DNA of 47,500 nucleotides. It comes from a bacterium (GTDB lineage Bacteria; Bacteroidota; Ignavibacteria; Kapaibacteriales; UBA2268). The translations under genes and the position numbers were made by a program. The stretch lies in the NCBI GenBank assembly GCA_030431515.1, contig JAUIIX010000019.1, forward strand, positions 1-47,500. The letters are read 5' to 3'. Positions 9,418-17,226 of this stretch are shown one piece after another. The notes beneath the pieces were generated by a model. It was not told where the DNA came from. It worked only from the letters and a program-made list of their open reading frames with translations, and ran no database searches. Every line of letters begins with the position of its first letter. Positions within the stretch are counted from its first letter, which is position 1.

Positions 9418-10038
9418 TTATTCAACATTTGTGTTTGATTCTTCTAAATTAATTTCTTCTTTTTCAACTTCGGGAGTTATATATTGTCCTGCTTTAGCTT
9501 CTGTAAGTGAAGGTAGTTTATCATTAAAAATAATAAGTAAAACTATCCCTACGCTAACGCAAGAATCTGCGACATTAAATACAGGCCAATGACTATAGCC
9601 AAACATATCTGGAATATCAACTAATATAAAATCAACTACTTTTCCATAAAATAAAGCTGACTCGCCAAAAATTACTCCGTAAAATACTCGGTCAATCATA
9701 TTACCAACTGCACCTGCAAGTATTAAAGCAATTCCTACTCTAATTGCATTATGTGCGAACTTAATTTTATGTAAATACCATGATAGTCCAAACCCAGCAA
9801 ATACTGAAAATAAGCTCAAAAATATTTTTCCTACTCCAAACTCTATTCCAAAAGCCATACCAGGATTTTCTACAAATGTTAATGAAACAACATCACCAAA
9901 AACAGGGATTTGCTCACCATAATAGAAACCTTCAACCTTGTAACCAAAGAAATCAAATCCTTTTACAAGCAACTTAGTTACTTGATCTAAAACAATTAAA
10001 AAGAAAGCAACAATAAATAAATAACTTGTTCTTAGCAT
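9418..10038 (-). CDS. lspA: lipoprotein signal peptidase (signal peptidase II)
   Basis: LspA is the inner-membrane aspartyl protease that cleaves the signal peptide from prolipoproteins after lipidation. Residues show the expected motifs: DQVTK at 18-22, VENPGMAFG at 56-64, GNMIDR at 112-117 and FNVADS at 154-159, with Asp116 and Asp158 as the catalytic pair. Four hydrophobic segments are visible. The 206-residue length includes a charged C-terminal tail of about 30 residues (EKEEINLEESNTNVE) that is longer than in many homologues. The OmpA/PD40 gene follows 2 bases later. Confidence 0.95.
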   Translation of the reverse strand: MLRTSYLFIVAFFLIVLDQVTKLLVKGFDFFGYKVEGFYYGEQIPVFGDVVSLTFVENPGMAFGIEFGVGKIFLSLFSVFAGFGLSWYLHKIKFAHNAIRVGIALILAGAVGNMIDRVFYGVIFGESALFYGKVVDFILVDIPDMFGYSHWPVFNVADSCVSVGIVLLIIFNDKLPSLTEAKAGQYITPEVEKEEINLEESNTNVE

Positions 10039-10266
10039 AAATTTTAATAAATGTTTAATACAATTTGCAAAATAAGGAATTTTAGTATAAAAATATCAAT
10101 ATCATCTATTATTGGAATCTAATATTGATTAGGAGTAGATTTCTATTCTTGTTCAAAATAGTATATAAATTTCAAATATTACTGAAATATTTAAGTAATC
10201 TGAACAAGAATTATGATAAAAATTAAGTAAATTTAATAAAATATTTTTTTTATTCAAGATATTTAT

Positions 10267-10274
10267 TAATTTTG
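10267..10274 (+). promoter_or_regulatory. candidate -7 promoter element
   Basis: TAATTTTG matches the Bacteroidota -7 consensus. It sits about 65 bases before the nested inverted repeats at 10340-10491 and would make a transcript beginning near 10281. The -33 position reads TTT rather than TTG, so support is partial. Confidence 0.35.
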
Positions 10275-10287
10275 TAGAAAATATTTT

Positions 10288-10491
10288 AAAGAGTTAAGTC
10301 AATAAATATTTAAAATTGTAATGTAAAAGAGTTATCTTAACTTTGGTGCGATCAAAAATCGGCAAAATTTTAGAGCAAACACCAGAGGCAAAGAGACACT
10401 CCGTTAATACGGGGTGTTCCTTTTTGTCTATGTTTGCTGGGTGTTTGCCGATACCTTGATTGCATGGATGAAGTATAGGAACACCCTTTTT
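10288..10491 (+). ncRNA. candidate structured RNA (rod-like, 6S-like shape)
   Basis: A gene-free stretch with nested complementary segments. From outside in, TGCGATCAA (10348-10356) pairs with TTGATTGCA (10456-10464, one G-T pair), ATCGGCAAA (10358-10366) with TTTGCCGAT (10444-10452), AGCAAACA (10374-10381) with TGTTTGCT (10431-10438), and ACACTCCGT with ACGGGGTGT (10411 region) around a small loop. A rival pairing joins GGGTGTTCC (10412-10420) to GGAACACCC (10478-10486), directly followed by TTTTT. A further stem, AGTTAAG/CTTAACT, lies at 10292-10342. The shape and length resemble 6S RNA, but I recognise no family sequence. It could equally be an attenuator leader for the gene at 10547. Confidence 0.4.
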
Positions 10492-10546
10492 CATTTAGGA
10501 TTAAGGATTATTGAAATATATTCTAATTTTAATAGGGAAAACAGTG

Positions 10547-11758
10547 ATGAAATTATTTTCAATACTAATAGTTCTTTTTTTTAATTCTAATTTTTTAGTA
10601 TCACAAGAAGAATGGACAGAATTTAAAAGTAACATGAATGAATCATATAGATACGTTCATAATTTTAATAATAACATTGTTTTGACTTCAATCAATTCTG
10701 ATTATATTGTAATAAACTATGAATCTAAAGAAGTTATAAAAAGCGGGAAATTTTTTGAAGGGAGTGTTGTTTGTGAGATAAAAGTAATAGATGATTTGTT
10801 ATATATCACTAGTTTAAGTAATAATTTTTCTGATGCTAAAGTTAACATTTTTAATGAAAATTATGAATTAGTAAATTCTTATAACCTATCAAACATAATA
10901 GGTGCAGCTACAAATATTCATAAAATAAATAATAATTTTTATTTTGGACTTACTGAATATCCATCTAATAGTGCTATGATTTTAAGTTCTGGTGATGATT
11001 TCTCTGAATTTAAAAGTAGTTATATTTTTGAGAATAATTCTAATATGATGGTGATGTATGATATGGAATATTTTAATAATAAAATATATACTGTTTATCA
11101 TAATGGGTATTTATTAGTAAGTAGTGATTATGGTGAATCATGGAACAATAAAAATGCATTTAAGGAATTATATCATATAATTCCCAGACAATTAATAGTA
11201 AATGATATGTGCATAATGGTTATTAGTGATGATGGTTATAATGCTGTATCTTTTGATGATGGAGATAATTTTATAGAAAATGAGTTGTTACCAATCTATG
11301 ATTTTAAACCATACGGAACAATAGTATTTGATAATAATTCTATCATAGTTTCTGGATATAGTAAAAGTACAAATAAAGGTTATGTATTATTAACAAAGGA
11401 TTTTGGAGAAACTTGGGAAATTAGTTTAGAAACTGATAAACAAATTTACAGTTTAATTCAAGTACAAGATAAGTTGATTTGTCAACAAATTGATGGTAAA
11501 TTATATTCTATAAATGCTGATGTTATTTCATCAGTAGAATCTAACAACATCAAACAAAGCAAAAGAGTGCTTACAACAGGAAGATTAGATTATCAAAAGA
11601 GTTTTCAAAATACATTAGAAATTTTAGACATCAATGGAAATATTATTGAAAATGACATTTATAATGTTTATGAAAACTATATTGATGTAGAAGGTTTATC
11701 AAAAGGATTTTATATTTTAAAAGAAAAAAACAATTACTTACAATTTATTAAATATTAG
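10547..11758 (+). CDS. secreted Asp-box beta-propeller protein with T9SS-like tail
   Basis: The ATG at 10547 is preferred over the TTG at 10511 because AGGGA lies eight bases before it and it begins a clean signal peptide (MKLFSILIVLFF...LVSQ). The mature protein is beta-rich with sialidase-type Asp-boxes: SSDYGESWN, SFDDGDNF and TKDFGETWE, which mark turns in beta-propellers and do not by themselves mean enzyme activity. The last ~50 residues (LEILDINGNIIENDIY..., LSKGFYIL) look like a type IX sorting domain. It is a paralogue of the next gene, 9 bases downstream. Binding target or enzyme activity is unknown. Confidence 0.7.
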   Translation: MKLFSILIVLFFNSNFLVSQEEWTEFKSNMNESYRYVHNFNNNIVLTSINSDYIVINYESKEVIKSGKFFEGSVVCEIKVIDDLLYITSLSNNFSDAKVNIFNENYELVNSYNLSNIIGAATNIHKINNNFYFGLTEYPSNSAMILSSGDDFSEFKSSYIFENNSNMMVMYDMEYFNNKIYTVYHNGYLLVSSDYGESWNNKNAFKELYHIIPRQLIVNDMCIMVISDDGYNAVSFDDGDNFIENELLPIYDFKPYGTIVFDNNSIIVSGYSKSTNKGYVLLTKDFGETWEISLETDKQIYSLIQVQDKLICQQIDGKLYSINADVISSVESNNIKQSKRVLTTGRLDYQKSFQNTLEILDINGNIIENDIYNVYENYIDVEGLSKGFYILKEKNNYLQFIKY

Positions 11759-11816
11759 GGGTATGCTATGAAAGCATTATTATTAATCGTAATTTCTTTG
11801 TTGTATTTCTCTTCGA
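11732..11816 (+). repeat. 85-bp direct repeat, copy A
   Basis: Nearly identical (about two mismatches) to 12984-13068. This copy covers the last codons of the first propeller gene (NYLQFIKY, stop), the ribosome site and the signal peptide of the second. Confidence 0.85.
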
Positions 11817-12985
11817 ATACAAAGGCACAAGAAGAATGGGAGAAAATATATTCTAGTGATAATTTTTATACCAATTATCAAATTTTACATAAATCTACGA
11901 TTATACTTATGACATCGAATAAAGGTGATTTTAGAATTATTGATTTAGAAAATAATAAGTTGAAAAAACAGGGATCATTAAATCACTTAGTTGGTTTTAT
12001 TATTTCTGATGGAGATTTTGTATATATATCCTCAGTAGATAGCAAAATACTAAATTCAAGAATAATAAAATATGATAGCGATTTAAATTATATTGAAGAA
12101 TATAGATTTCCAGTATCTTCAATTGAACTTTTAAAAATCACAAAAACACCAAAAGGTAGTTTTGTTATGTCAGGATATGATGGTTATGCTCATTCACCAT
12201 TTTTAGCTTTTACTAATGATAATTTTAAAACTATAGAAGGTGATTATTATCCACTATCGGAAAACTTTGTTAGATATTTTAACAATATTACATCATTCAA
12301 TAACTCTATTTATGCTGGTTCTAATAATGGAGATTTATATGTGAGTCACGATGAAGGTGCTACTTGGAAAAATGATGATAAATTTAAAGAATTAGATTTT
12401 GGATATTCAAGTAGATTAACCTCCAATGATAATTTTATACATATTACTGGTTATGATGGAAAAAATGTACTTAAATTTAAAAATGATGAGAACTGGACAA
12501 CTAAAAATCTAATAACAAATTATGATGCTGGGTTTTTTGGGAGCTTAATTCATAAGGATATTATTTTCTTATCTGGATTAGATTTTGAAACTAAAGTAGG
12601 TTATATATTCATGTCAAAAGATTATAGTGATTCATGGGATTTAATTTTTGAAAATCAGCATGATAGATTTAATAGTATTTTTGTTCATCAGAACAAATTA
12701 TATGCTTGTGCTTGGGATGGAAATATTTACTCTACTGATATTGAAAAATATACAAGTGTTAGTAAAAGTATTGATGTTTCTGAAAAAGTAATAATCGAAA
12801 ATAATGAAATTGAGTTTGACTTTAAAAATAAAACTGGGTTAGAAATAATATCTGTAGATGGAAAAGTTATAGATAAAAGTAAATATAATGTTTTAAATGA
12901 TAAAATAGAATTAGATAATTTATCACCAGGAAATTATATATTAAACTCAATTTACAAAAAACTACAATTTTTACTAGTTAAATAA
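11768..12985 (+). CDS. secreted Asp-box beta-propeller protein with T9SS-like tail
   Basis: A paralogue of the preceding gene. It has a signal peptide (MKALLLIVISLLYFSSNTKA, then QEEWEK), Asp-boxes SHDEGATWK and SKDYSDSWD, and a C-terminal beta domain with LEIISVDGKVIDKSKY and LSPGNYIL typical of type IX sorting tails. AGGGG lies six bases before the ATG. Both proteins start their mature part with QEEW, consistent with gene duplication and divergence. The function of the propeller is not evident. It is co-directional with, and probably in one transcript with, its neighbours on both sides. Confidence 0.7.
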   Translation: MKALLLIVISLLYFSSNTKAQEEWEKIYSSDNFYTNYQILHKSTIILMTSNKGDFRIIDLENNKLKKQGSLNHLVGFIISDGDFVYISSVDSKILNSRIIKYDSDLNYIEEYRFPVSSIELLKITKTPKGSFVMSGYDGYAHSPFLAFTNDNFKTIEGDYYPLSENFVRYFNNITSFNNSIYAGSNNGDLYVSHDEGATWKNDDKFKELDFGYSSRLTSNDNFIHITGYDGKNVLKFKNDENWTTKNLITNYDAGFFGSLIHKDIIFLSGLDFETKVGYIFMSKDYSDSWDLIFENQHDRFNSIFVHQNKLYACAWDGNIYSTDIEKYTSVSKSIDVSEKVIIENNEIEFDFKNKTGLEIISVDGKVIDKSKYNVLNDKIELDNLSPGNYILNSIYKKLQFLLVK

Positions 12986-13068
12986 TTACTTACAATTTAT
13001 TAAATATTAGGGGTATGCTATGAAAGCAGTATTATTAATCGTAATTTCTTTATTGTATTTCTCTTCGA
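12984..13068 (+). repeat. 85-bp direct repeat, copy B
   Basis: Second copy of 11732-11816. Here the segment that codes for the C-terminal residues of gene one in copy A is non-coding and lies after the stop of gene two, followed by the same ribosome site and a nearly identical signal-peptide coding stretch. Confidence 0.85.
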
Positions 13069-13514
13069 CAATGAATGCTGAAGAAAAAGATGATGAATTT
13101 TTTTCTACTGTCATTGGAATAAATTATAATTATTCTACTGAAAATGATGATGCTTTTTTAGGATTTGATCTTCAGTTAAAAGAATCATATAAAAGATTTA
13201 TAATTGGTTTTGATACTGGTATCTTTTATGGTTTGGAGTCGCCAGATGACATTAGTTTATTTACATTTAGACCAAGCTTAGGATTTTATGCCTATGGAGA
13301 TAATAAATCAACTTTTAAAGTAATTATGTCAATGTCTTCAGGTTTATTAGTTGGTGATGATTTGAAAAATGGTATGACTCCTTATGGAACTATGTCTTCT
13401 ATAGGTTTTGATGTTTTCTACAAGAAAGTTGGTCTATCAGTTAGGGGAATTAATGCAAATTCTTCTGTATATAATAATAGATTTGGGCAAATTGGTTTTA
13501 AATTTGGTTTTTAA
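13020..13514 (+). CDS. small outer-membrane beta-barrel-like protein
   Basis: A 164-residue protein whose signal peptide (MKAVLLIVISLLYFSS) is almost identical to that of the gene before it because it lies in the 85-bp repeat. The mature part alternates polar and aromatic residues in strands (FIIGFDTGIFYGL, TFRPSLGFYAYG, GQIGFKFGF) and ends with Phe, as barrel proteins recognised by BamA do. It lacks the propeller and sorting tail of the two upstream genes, so only the leader was shared or copied. A strong terminator follows. Confidence 0.65.
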   Translation: MKAVLLIVISLLYFSSTMNAEEKDDEFFSTVIGINYNYSTENDDAFLGFDLQLKESYKRFIIGFDTGIFYGLESPDDISLFTFRPSLGFYAYGDNKSTFKVIMSMSSGLLVGDDLKNGMTPYGTMSSIGFDVFYKKVGLSVRGINANSSVYNNRFGQIGFKFGF

Positions 13515-13557
13515 ATGAGTAATCTTTGAAATTGAATTTTTAAAATTAAATAATAAT

Positions 13558-13585
13558 TTAAAGAGGCAATCGCCTCTTTTTCTTT
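13558..13585 (+). terminator. Rho-independent terminator
   Basis: AAGAGGC pairs with GCCTCTT around a four-base loop, with A-run before and T-rich run after. It ends the propeller/barrel cluster just before the sigma-factor gene. Confidence 0.85.
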
Positions 13586-13661
13586 TTTTACACTATTTTT
13601 GAAATTATCTGTAACCTTTTCTGTTCTAAAAGCACTTCCTTTTTGTAATCGAAATCAAATT

Positions 13662-14162
13662 ATGAATAAAAAAGAAAAATTTATTGAACTATATAAATTG
13701 AATTCTGAGCCATTAGAGAGGTATGCACTCAACTTGACCCGGAATAGAATTGATGCAGAAGAACTCTGTGCCGAAACAATTTATATTGCATACACTACTT
13801 TCGATAAATTAAATTCTGAAATAGCATTTTTGTCTTATCTTTTTACAATTGCGAGAAGATTGTTCTTTAAAAATAAGAGGAAATTTAAAAATCATACTAA
13901 TGTTTTTTCGCCTGATTTGATTTCAGTTAGTGAAGTTCATATCGAAAATAAAGTAGATATTATTTTTCTATATGAACAACTGGACAAATTGGAAGAACAA
14001 ACAAAAGATGCAATTATTTTAGCAGAGATTTTTGGATTTAAACACTTCGAAATTGCAGAAATGCACGGAACAAATGCTAATAATATTAAAGTAAAAATAC
14101 ACAGAGGTAAAGAAAAGTTAAAAGAACTTCTTGAAACAAAGGAGGTAAAAAGCAATGGATAA
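13662..14162 (+). CDS. ECF-type RNA polymerase sigma factor
   Basis: A 166-residue sigma-70-family factor of the extracytoplasmic-function type. Region 2 spans about residues 18-72 (LNLTRNRIDAEELCAETIYIAY, with the LSYLFTIARR core-binding and promoter-melting stretch). Region 4 is at 108-158 with the helix-turn-helix HFEIAEMHGTNANNIKVKIHRG. The ATG at 13662 is chosen over the upstream TTG at 13599, which would add 21 residues unlike the family. The downstream gene starts 8 bases before this one stops, the usual arrangement of a sigma factor with its membrane anti-sigma partner. A GTAACC element near 13610 could be an autoregulated -35, but this is only a suggestion. Confidence 0.88.
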   Translation: MNKKEKFIELYKLNSEPLERYALNLTRNRIDAEELCAETIYIAYTTFDKLNSEIAFLSYLFTIARRLFFKNKRKFKNHTNVFSPDLISVSEVHIENKVDIIFLYEQLDKLEEQTKDAIILAEIFGFKHFEIAEMHGTNANNIKVKIHRGKEKLKELLETKEVKSNG

Positions 14163-15864
14163 ACTAAATAATTATTTCGATAAGGCAAAAGAACTAAAGT
14201 TAGATAAAGAACTGATTGATATTCAAAATTTTGATTCGATTATTAAAAAGAAAAGTATCAAACAAAACCTAATTAAAGGAACAGTTGTAATGTCTATATT
14301 TAAAGGAGCAGTTGTTATGTCTATTTTAACATTAATCATTTTGGGAATAACACTATTATTACCAAATGAAAAAGAAAATCAAAAAGATTTTAACCCTGAA
14401 ACAATGCGAAGATTACCAATTTTTCATTTAACAATTGAAGAGTTAGCTGAGTTAGGAATACATAATTTTCCTAAGACTTATGAGGAATATGAAAAAACAA
14501 ACAATAACGAAACATTTATTTCTCCAGATTCTATATTTTCACCATTGTATATGTATTTCAGCTTTAAAGAATCAAGATTTCTTAGAAATAGCATTAATGG
14601 AAATATAAGGTCATCATTTGGGAATGAAAATCATTCTGATGATATAATTCAAAGAAGAAGTTATGTAAACTCAAAGATTCAAAATATTCAAAATTTATTA
14701 AATAATGAGGAAATCACATTTATTAAAAATAAGTATTTTTTATATGAGAAAACTAATTTCAAAGGAATTGAAAATTTAGTCCCTATTTCAATAACAGATG
14801 ATTATGGATATATCACAGAGTTTTATATTTGGTTTATTCCTTCTCAAAAATTGTATGACAAATTACCCAAGAGATATAAAAAAACTTTTTCAGAATTTTA
14901 TACAATTTCAGATGAACTTATTGTAGATGAATTTGATTTTAAAAAATTTATTAGTAATGAGAAGGAAAAGAATAAAAATAAAGCGAATGAACTTGTTGAA
15001 ACTATTGATTTAACCCTTTCAGAAGTTGAAGAATTAGGAATCAAAATTGAAAATAAAAATGTAAAAATAATATTTGGTGCAACTGGAGAAAAATCAAATG
15101 ATGTAAAATATCAATTATATAGTTTTAATTCTGAAGGTGAAAATAATTCACAGAAGATTGATTATGAAGTAAATGATGACCTTATTCCAGAAATGTTGTA
15201 TATATATAGATATGATAAATTTGAAGATGATATTCAATATAATGGAAGCATAATGTTTAACGTTCTGAACAAACATAATTTATTACAATTAAATACTTTT
15301 GAAAATGTTGATATTGAAAAAAGTAAATTAAAAGTAAATTATATTAAAAATAAAGATATCGCAAGTATAATTAATCAAGTAGTTCCAATTAAATTCAAGA
15401 TAACATATAATAATAATAAATTCAATGAGTTTGTTGTATGGTTTCGACTTTCAGATAAGCTAATTAACAAATTACCTGAAAGATATAGAATTAGATTTAT
15501 AAAAGAATTTGTTCTAATCGAACAAGTATTGAATGAGGAAAAAGAATTGAAAGATTTATGTGTTGAGTTAAATCAAGAGTCTTTATTAGGTTTGTGCGTT
15601 GCAGAAAGTATAAAAAATGTGAAAGTATATCCAAATCCAACTAATAAAATTGTAAACATAACTCTTGATATAGAAGAAGATAAAGAGTTGAAATTGTTAA
15701 TTTATGATACTGCTGGGCGAGAAATCAAGTCCGAATTGAAGAAGTTTGTAAAAGGTGAAAATAAAGTTGAAATTGAAGTTAGCCATATTAAAAGTGGTAT
15801 CTATATAATTAATATTTTAGACCATAAGGAGTTATTATTTGCTCGAAACATAATAATTGAGTAA
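14155..15864 (+). CDS. anti-sigma-like membrane protein with T9SS-type C-terminus
   Basis: A 569-residue protein coupled to the sigma gene by an 8-base overlap. Residues 1-40 are charged and cytoplasmic-like, and 43-69 form one membrane segment. The rest should lie outside. It contains a duplicated domain with LTIEELAELGI / LTLSEVEELGI and LYDKLPKRYKKTF / LINKLPERYRIRF. The final ~80 residues look like a type IX sorting domain (VYPNPTNKIVNI, YDTAGREIKSEL, SGIYIINI, LFARNIIIE). The anti-sigma role is inferred from position and the single-membrane layout; no ZAS zinc motif is present. The combination of a membrane anchor and a secretion sorting tail is odd. Confidence 0.6.
   Translation: MDKLNNYFDKAKELKLDKELIDIQNFDSIIKKKSIKQNLIKGTVVMSIFKGAVVMSILTLIILGITLLLPNEKENQKDFNPETMRRLPIFHLTIEELAELGIHNFPKTYEEYEKTNNNETFISPDSIFSPLYMYFSFKESRFLRNSINGNIRSSFGNENHSDDIIQRRSYVNSKIQNIQNLLNNEEITFIKNKYFLYEKTNFKGIENLVPISITDDYGYITEFYIWFIPSQKLYDKLPKRYKKTFSEFYTISDELIVDEFDFKKFISNEKEKNKNKANELVETIDLTLSEVEELGIKIENKNVKIIFGATGEKSNDVKYQLYSFNSEGENNSQKIDYEVNDDLIPEMLYIYRYDKFEDDIQYNGSIMFNVLNKHNLLQLNTFENVDIEKSKLKVNYIKNKDIASIINQVVPIKFKITYNNNKFNEFVVWFRLSDKLINKLPERYRIRFIKEFVLIEQVLNEEKELKDLCVELNQESLLGLCVAESIKNVKVYPNPTNKIVNITLDIEEDKELKLLIYDTAGREIKSELKKFVKGENKVEIEVSHIKSGIYIINILDHKELLFARNIIIE
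14275..14328 (+). repeat. 27-bp in-frame tandem duplication
   Basis: Two 27-base units (14275-14301 and 14302-14328) encode KGTVVMSIF and KGAVVMSIL at residues 41-58, the start of the membrane segment of the anti-sigma-like protein. Confidence 0.8.
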
Positions 15865-15911
15865 GTTCAAATCCAGTAGGGATCAATTTCTTAGATTAAA
15901 ATTACTAAATT

Positions 15912-15949
15912 TAAAGTAGTGAACGCAAATTTGCGTTCACTACTTTTTT
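15912..15949. terminator. bidirectional terminator
   Basis: A perfect palindrome: AAAGTAGTGAACGCAAA pairs with TTTGCGTTCACTACTTT, with A and T runs on both sides, so it could act on both strands. It follows the anti-sigma-like gene. Confidence 0.85.
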
Positions 15950-16003
15950 AAGGATATTTTGCTTTGCTCAATATGACGGGATATTTTTTCGAAATTAAAT
16001 TTT

Positions 16004-16045
16004 ACCCTTCCGAAGGTTTTGAACTTTCGGAAGGGTGAAGATTTT
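16004..16045. terminator. terminator hairpin
   Basis: ACCCTTCCGAA (16004-16014) pairs with TTCGGAAGGGT (16026-16036), followed by a T-run at 16041-16046. It lies between the convergent anti-sigma-like and thiamine pyrophosphokinase genes. Confidence 0.75.
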
Positions 16046-16050
16046 TTAAT

Positions 16051-16710
16051 TTAAAATGAATAGGGATATCTGGAATCTATGAATAGTAGATATTCACCTG
16101 AGTTTAGGTCGATTTTAATTGTGCTTGATGTGGTGATGTTTCTTGCCCCTTCACGAGTTCCGAGTTCTAATGTTTCGTTGTCGAGTTCCCATTTCAAGCC
16201 CTTAGTTTTTATATTGCAAGTTGCTTGAGGAATTATTGAGATAGTTTCATTTGCTTTTAATTCAATTTCTATGCTTTTGTGGATAGGTATTGCGTATCTA
16301 TCATTATGTAAGATAATAATATTTAATTGTTTAGCGAACTTTTTTAGAACACTCCAATTATTTAAAGTATGCTCCAATTCACCACCTTGAAACCCAAAAA
16401 TTAGTATATTTTTCTTGCCTTCTGAGATCAAAAAATCAAGCACTTTTTCAAAGTCATTTTTCTCTTGTGATGGCTTTTCAATTATATATATATCATTACT
16501 TCTTGTTTTTATTTCATTTACATTAACAGAATCTAAATCACCTATTGTATAATCTGGTATAATGTTATTAGATATAAGAGTATTAGCAGCACCATCGGCA
16601 CAGTATATTTTGCCCTTGTTTTCTGCGATATATTCAAAATGTGAAATTTCACCATTTAAACACAGAATTGCATCAAAGCCCATATTTTTAAATATAATTT
16701 TATCTTTCAT
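16051..16710 (-). CDS. thiamine pyrophosphokinase
   Basis: This enzyme transfers pyrophosphate from ATP to thiamine to give thiamine diphosphate. The 219-residue protein has the family motifs: DGAAN at 39-43, GDLDS at 57-61, QEKNDFEK at 82-89 and GGELEHTLNN at 109-118 (usually GGRxDH). The C-terminal beta domain, which binds thiamine, follows (ISIIPQAT, GLKWELDNETL). It is transcribed divergently from the Met-sulfoxide reductase gene, with only ~40 bases between them. I see no THI-box riboswitch in that gap. The start at MKDK is kept; the Met at residue 10 is an alternative. Confidence 0.88.
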   Translation of the reverse strand: MKDKIIFKNMGFDAILCLNGEISHFEYIAENKGKIYCADGAANTLISNNIIPDYTIGDLDSVNVNEIKTRSNDIYIIEKPSQEKNDFEKVLDFLISEGKKNILIFGFQGGELEHTLNNWSVLKKFAKQLNIIILHNDRYAIPIHKSIEIELKANETISIIPQATCNIKTKGLKWELDNETLELGTREGARNITTSSTIKIDLNSGEYLLFIDSRYPYSF

Positions 16711-16749
16711 TCAAAAATTTTTAAATTGCATATAAAAAAGAGCAATTTA

Positions 16750-17226
16750 ATGAATAAATATGAGCAATTAGGAAAAATTGTTCCGTCAATTTTGGAAGGT
16801 GAGAAAAATTTCATCACAAATGCAGCTAATTTTTCTGCTTTGATTTTTAATGAAATCGAACAATTGAATTGGGCTGGTTTCTATATTTTTAATGGAAAAG
16901 AACTTGTTCTTGGTCCTTTTCAAGGAAAAGCGGCTTGTGTTAGAATTACTATGGGTAAGGGTGTTTGTGGCACTTCAGCAGCGTTGAAAAAGACTATTGT
17001 TGTTGAAAATGTAGATGAATTCCCGGGGCATATTGCTTGCGACAGTGCATCAAAAAGCGAGATTGTAATACCAATACTTAAAGATGGTGAAATCTATGCT
17101 GTATTTGATATTGATAGTCCAATAGAGAAAAGGTTTAGCAATGAAGATAAAATTGGTTTAGAAAAGTTAGTTGATTTATTTGTTAAAGATACTATTTTAC
17201 AAGATTTAAAAACATATTTTGAATGA
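16750..17226 (+). CDS. free methionine-(R)-sulfoxide reductase (GAF domain)
   Basis: The protein reduces free Met-(R)-sulfoxide. It is a single GAF domain of 158 residues from the ATG at 16750 (AAGAG upstream); the TTG at 16726 is less likely. The three catalytic cysteines are Cys63 (KAACVRI), Cys73 (GKGVCGTS) and Cys97 (HIACDSAS), with spacings of 10 and 24 residues as in the E. coli enzyme (Cys84, 94, 118). GFYIFNG and FDIDSP are also typical. The stop overlaps the start of the next gene (ATGA). Confidence 0.93.
   Translation: MNKYEQLGKIVPSILEGEKNFITNAANFSALIFNEIEQLNWAGFYIFNGKELVLGPFQGKAACVRITMGKGVCGTSAALKKTIVVENVDEFPGHIACDSASKSEIVIPILKDGEIYAVFDIDSPIEKRFSNEDKIGLEKLVDLFVKDTILQDLKTYFE

Noticed and set aside
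10288-10491. SRP RNA, tmRNA, RNase P or a known riboswitch
   Set aside because: None of the conserved motifs of these RNAs was found; the 6S likeness is only in shape.
10294-10494. 66-codon open frame on the minus strand
   Set aside because: It covers the nested inverted repeats, lacks a ribosome site and has no protein-like features; the RNA structure explains the region better.
10511-10546. Upstream TTG start of the first propeller gene
   Set aside because: AAGGA lies too close to the TTG, and the ATG at 10547 has a good site and a clean signal peptide.
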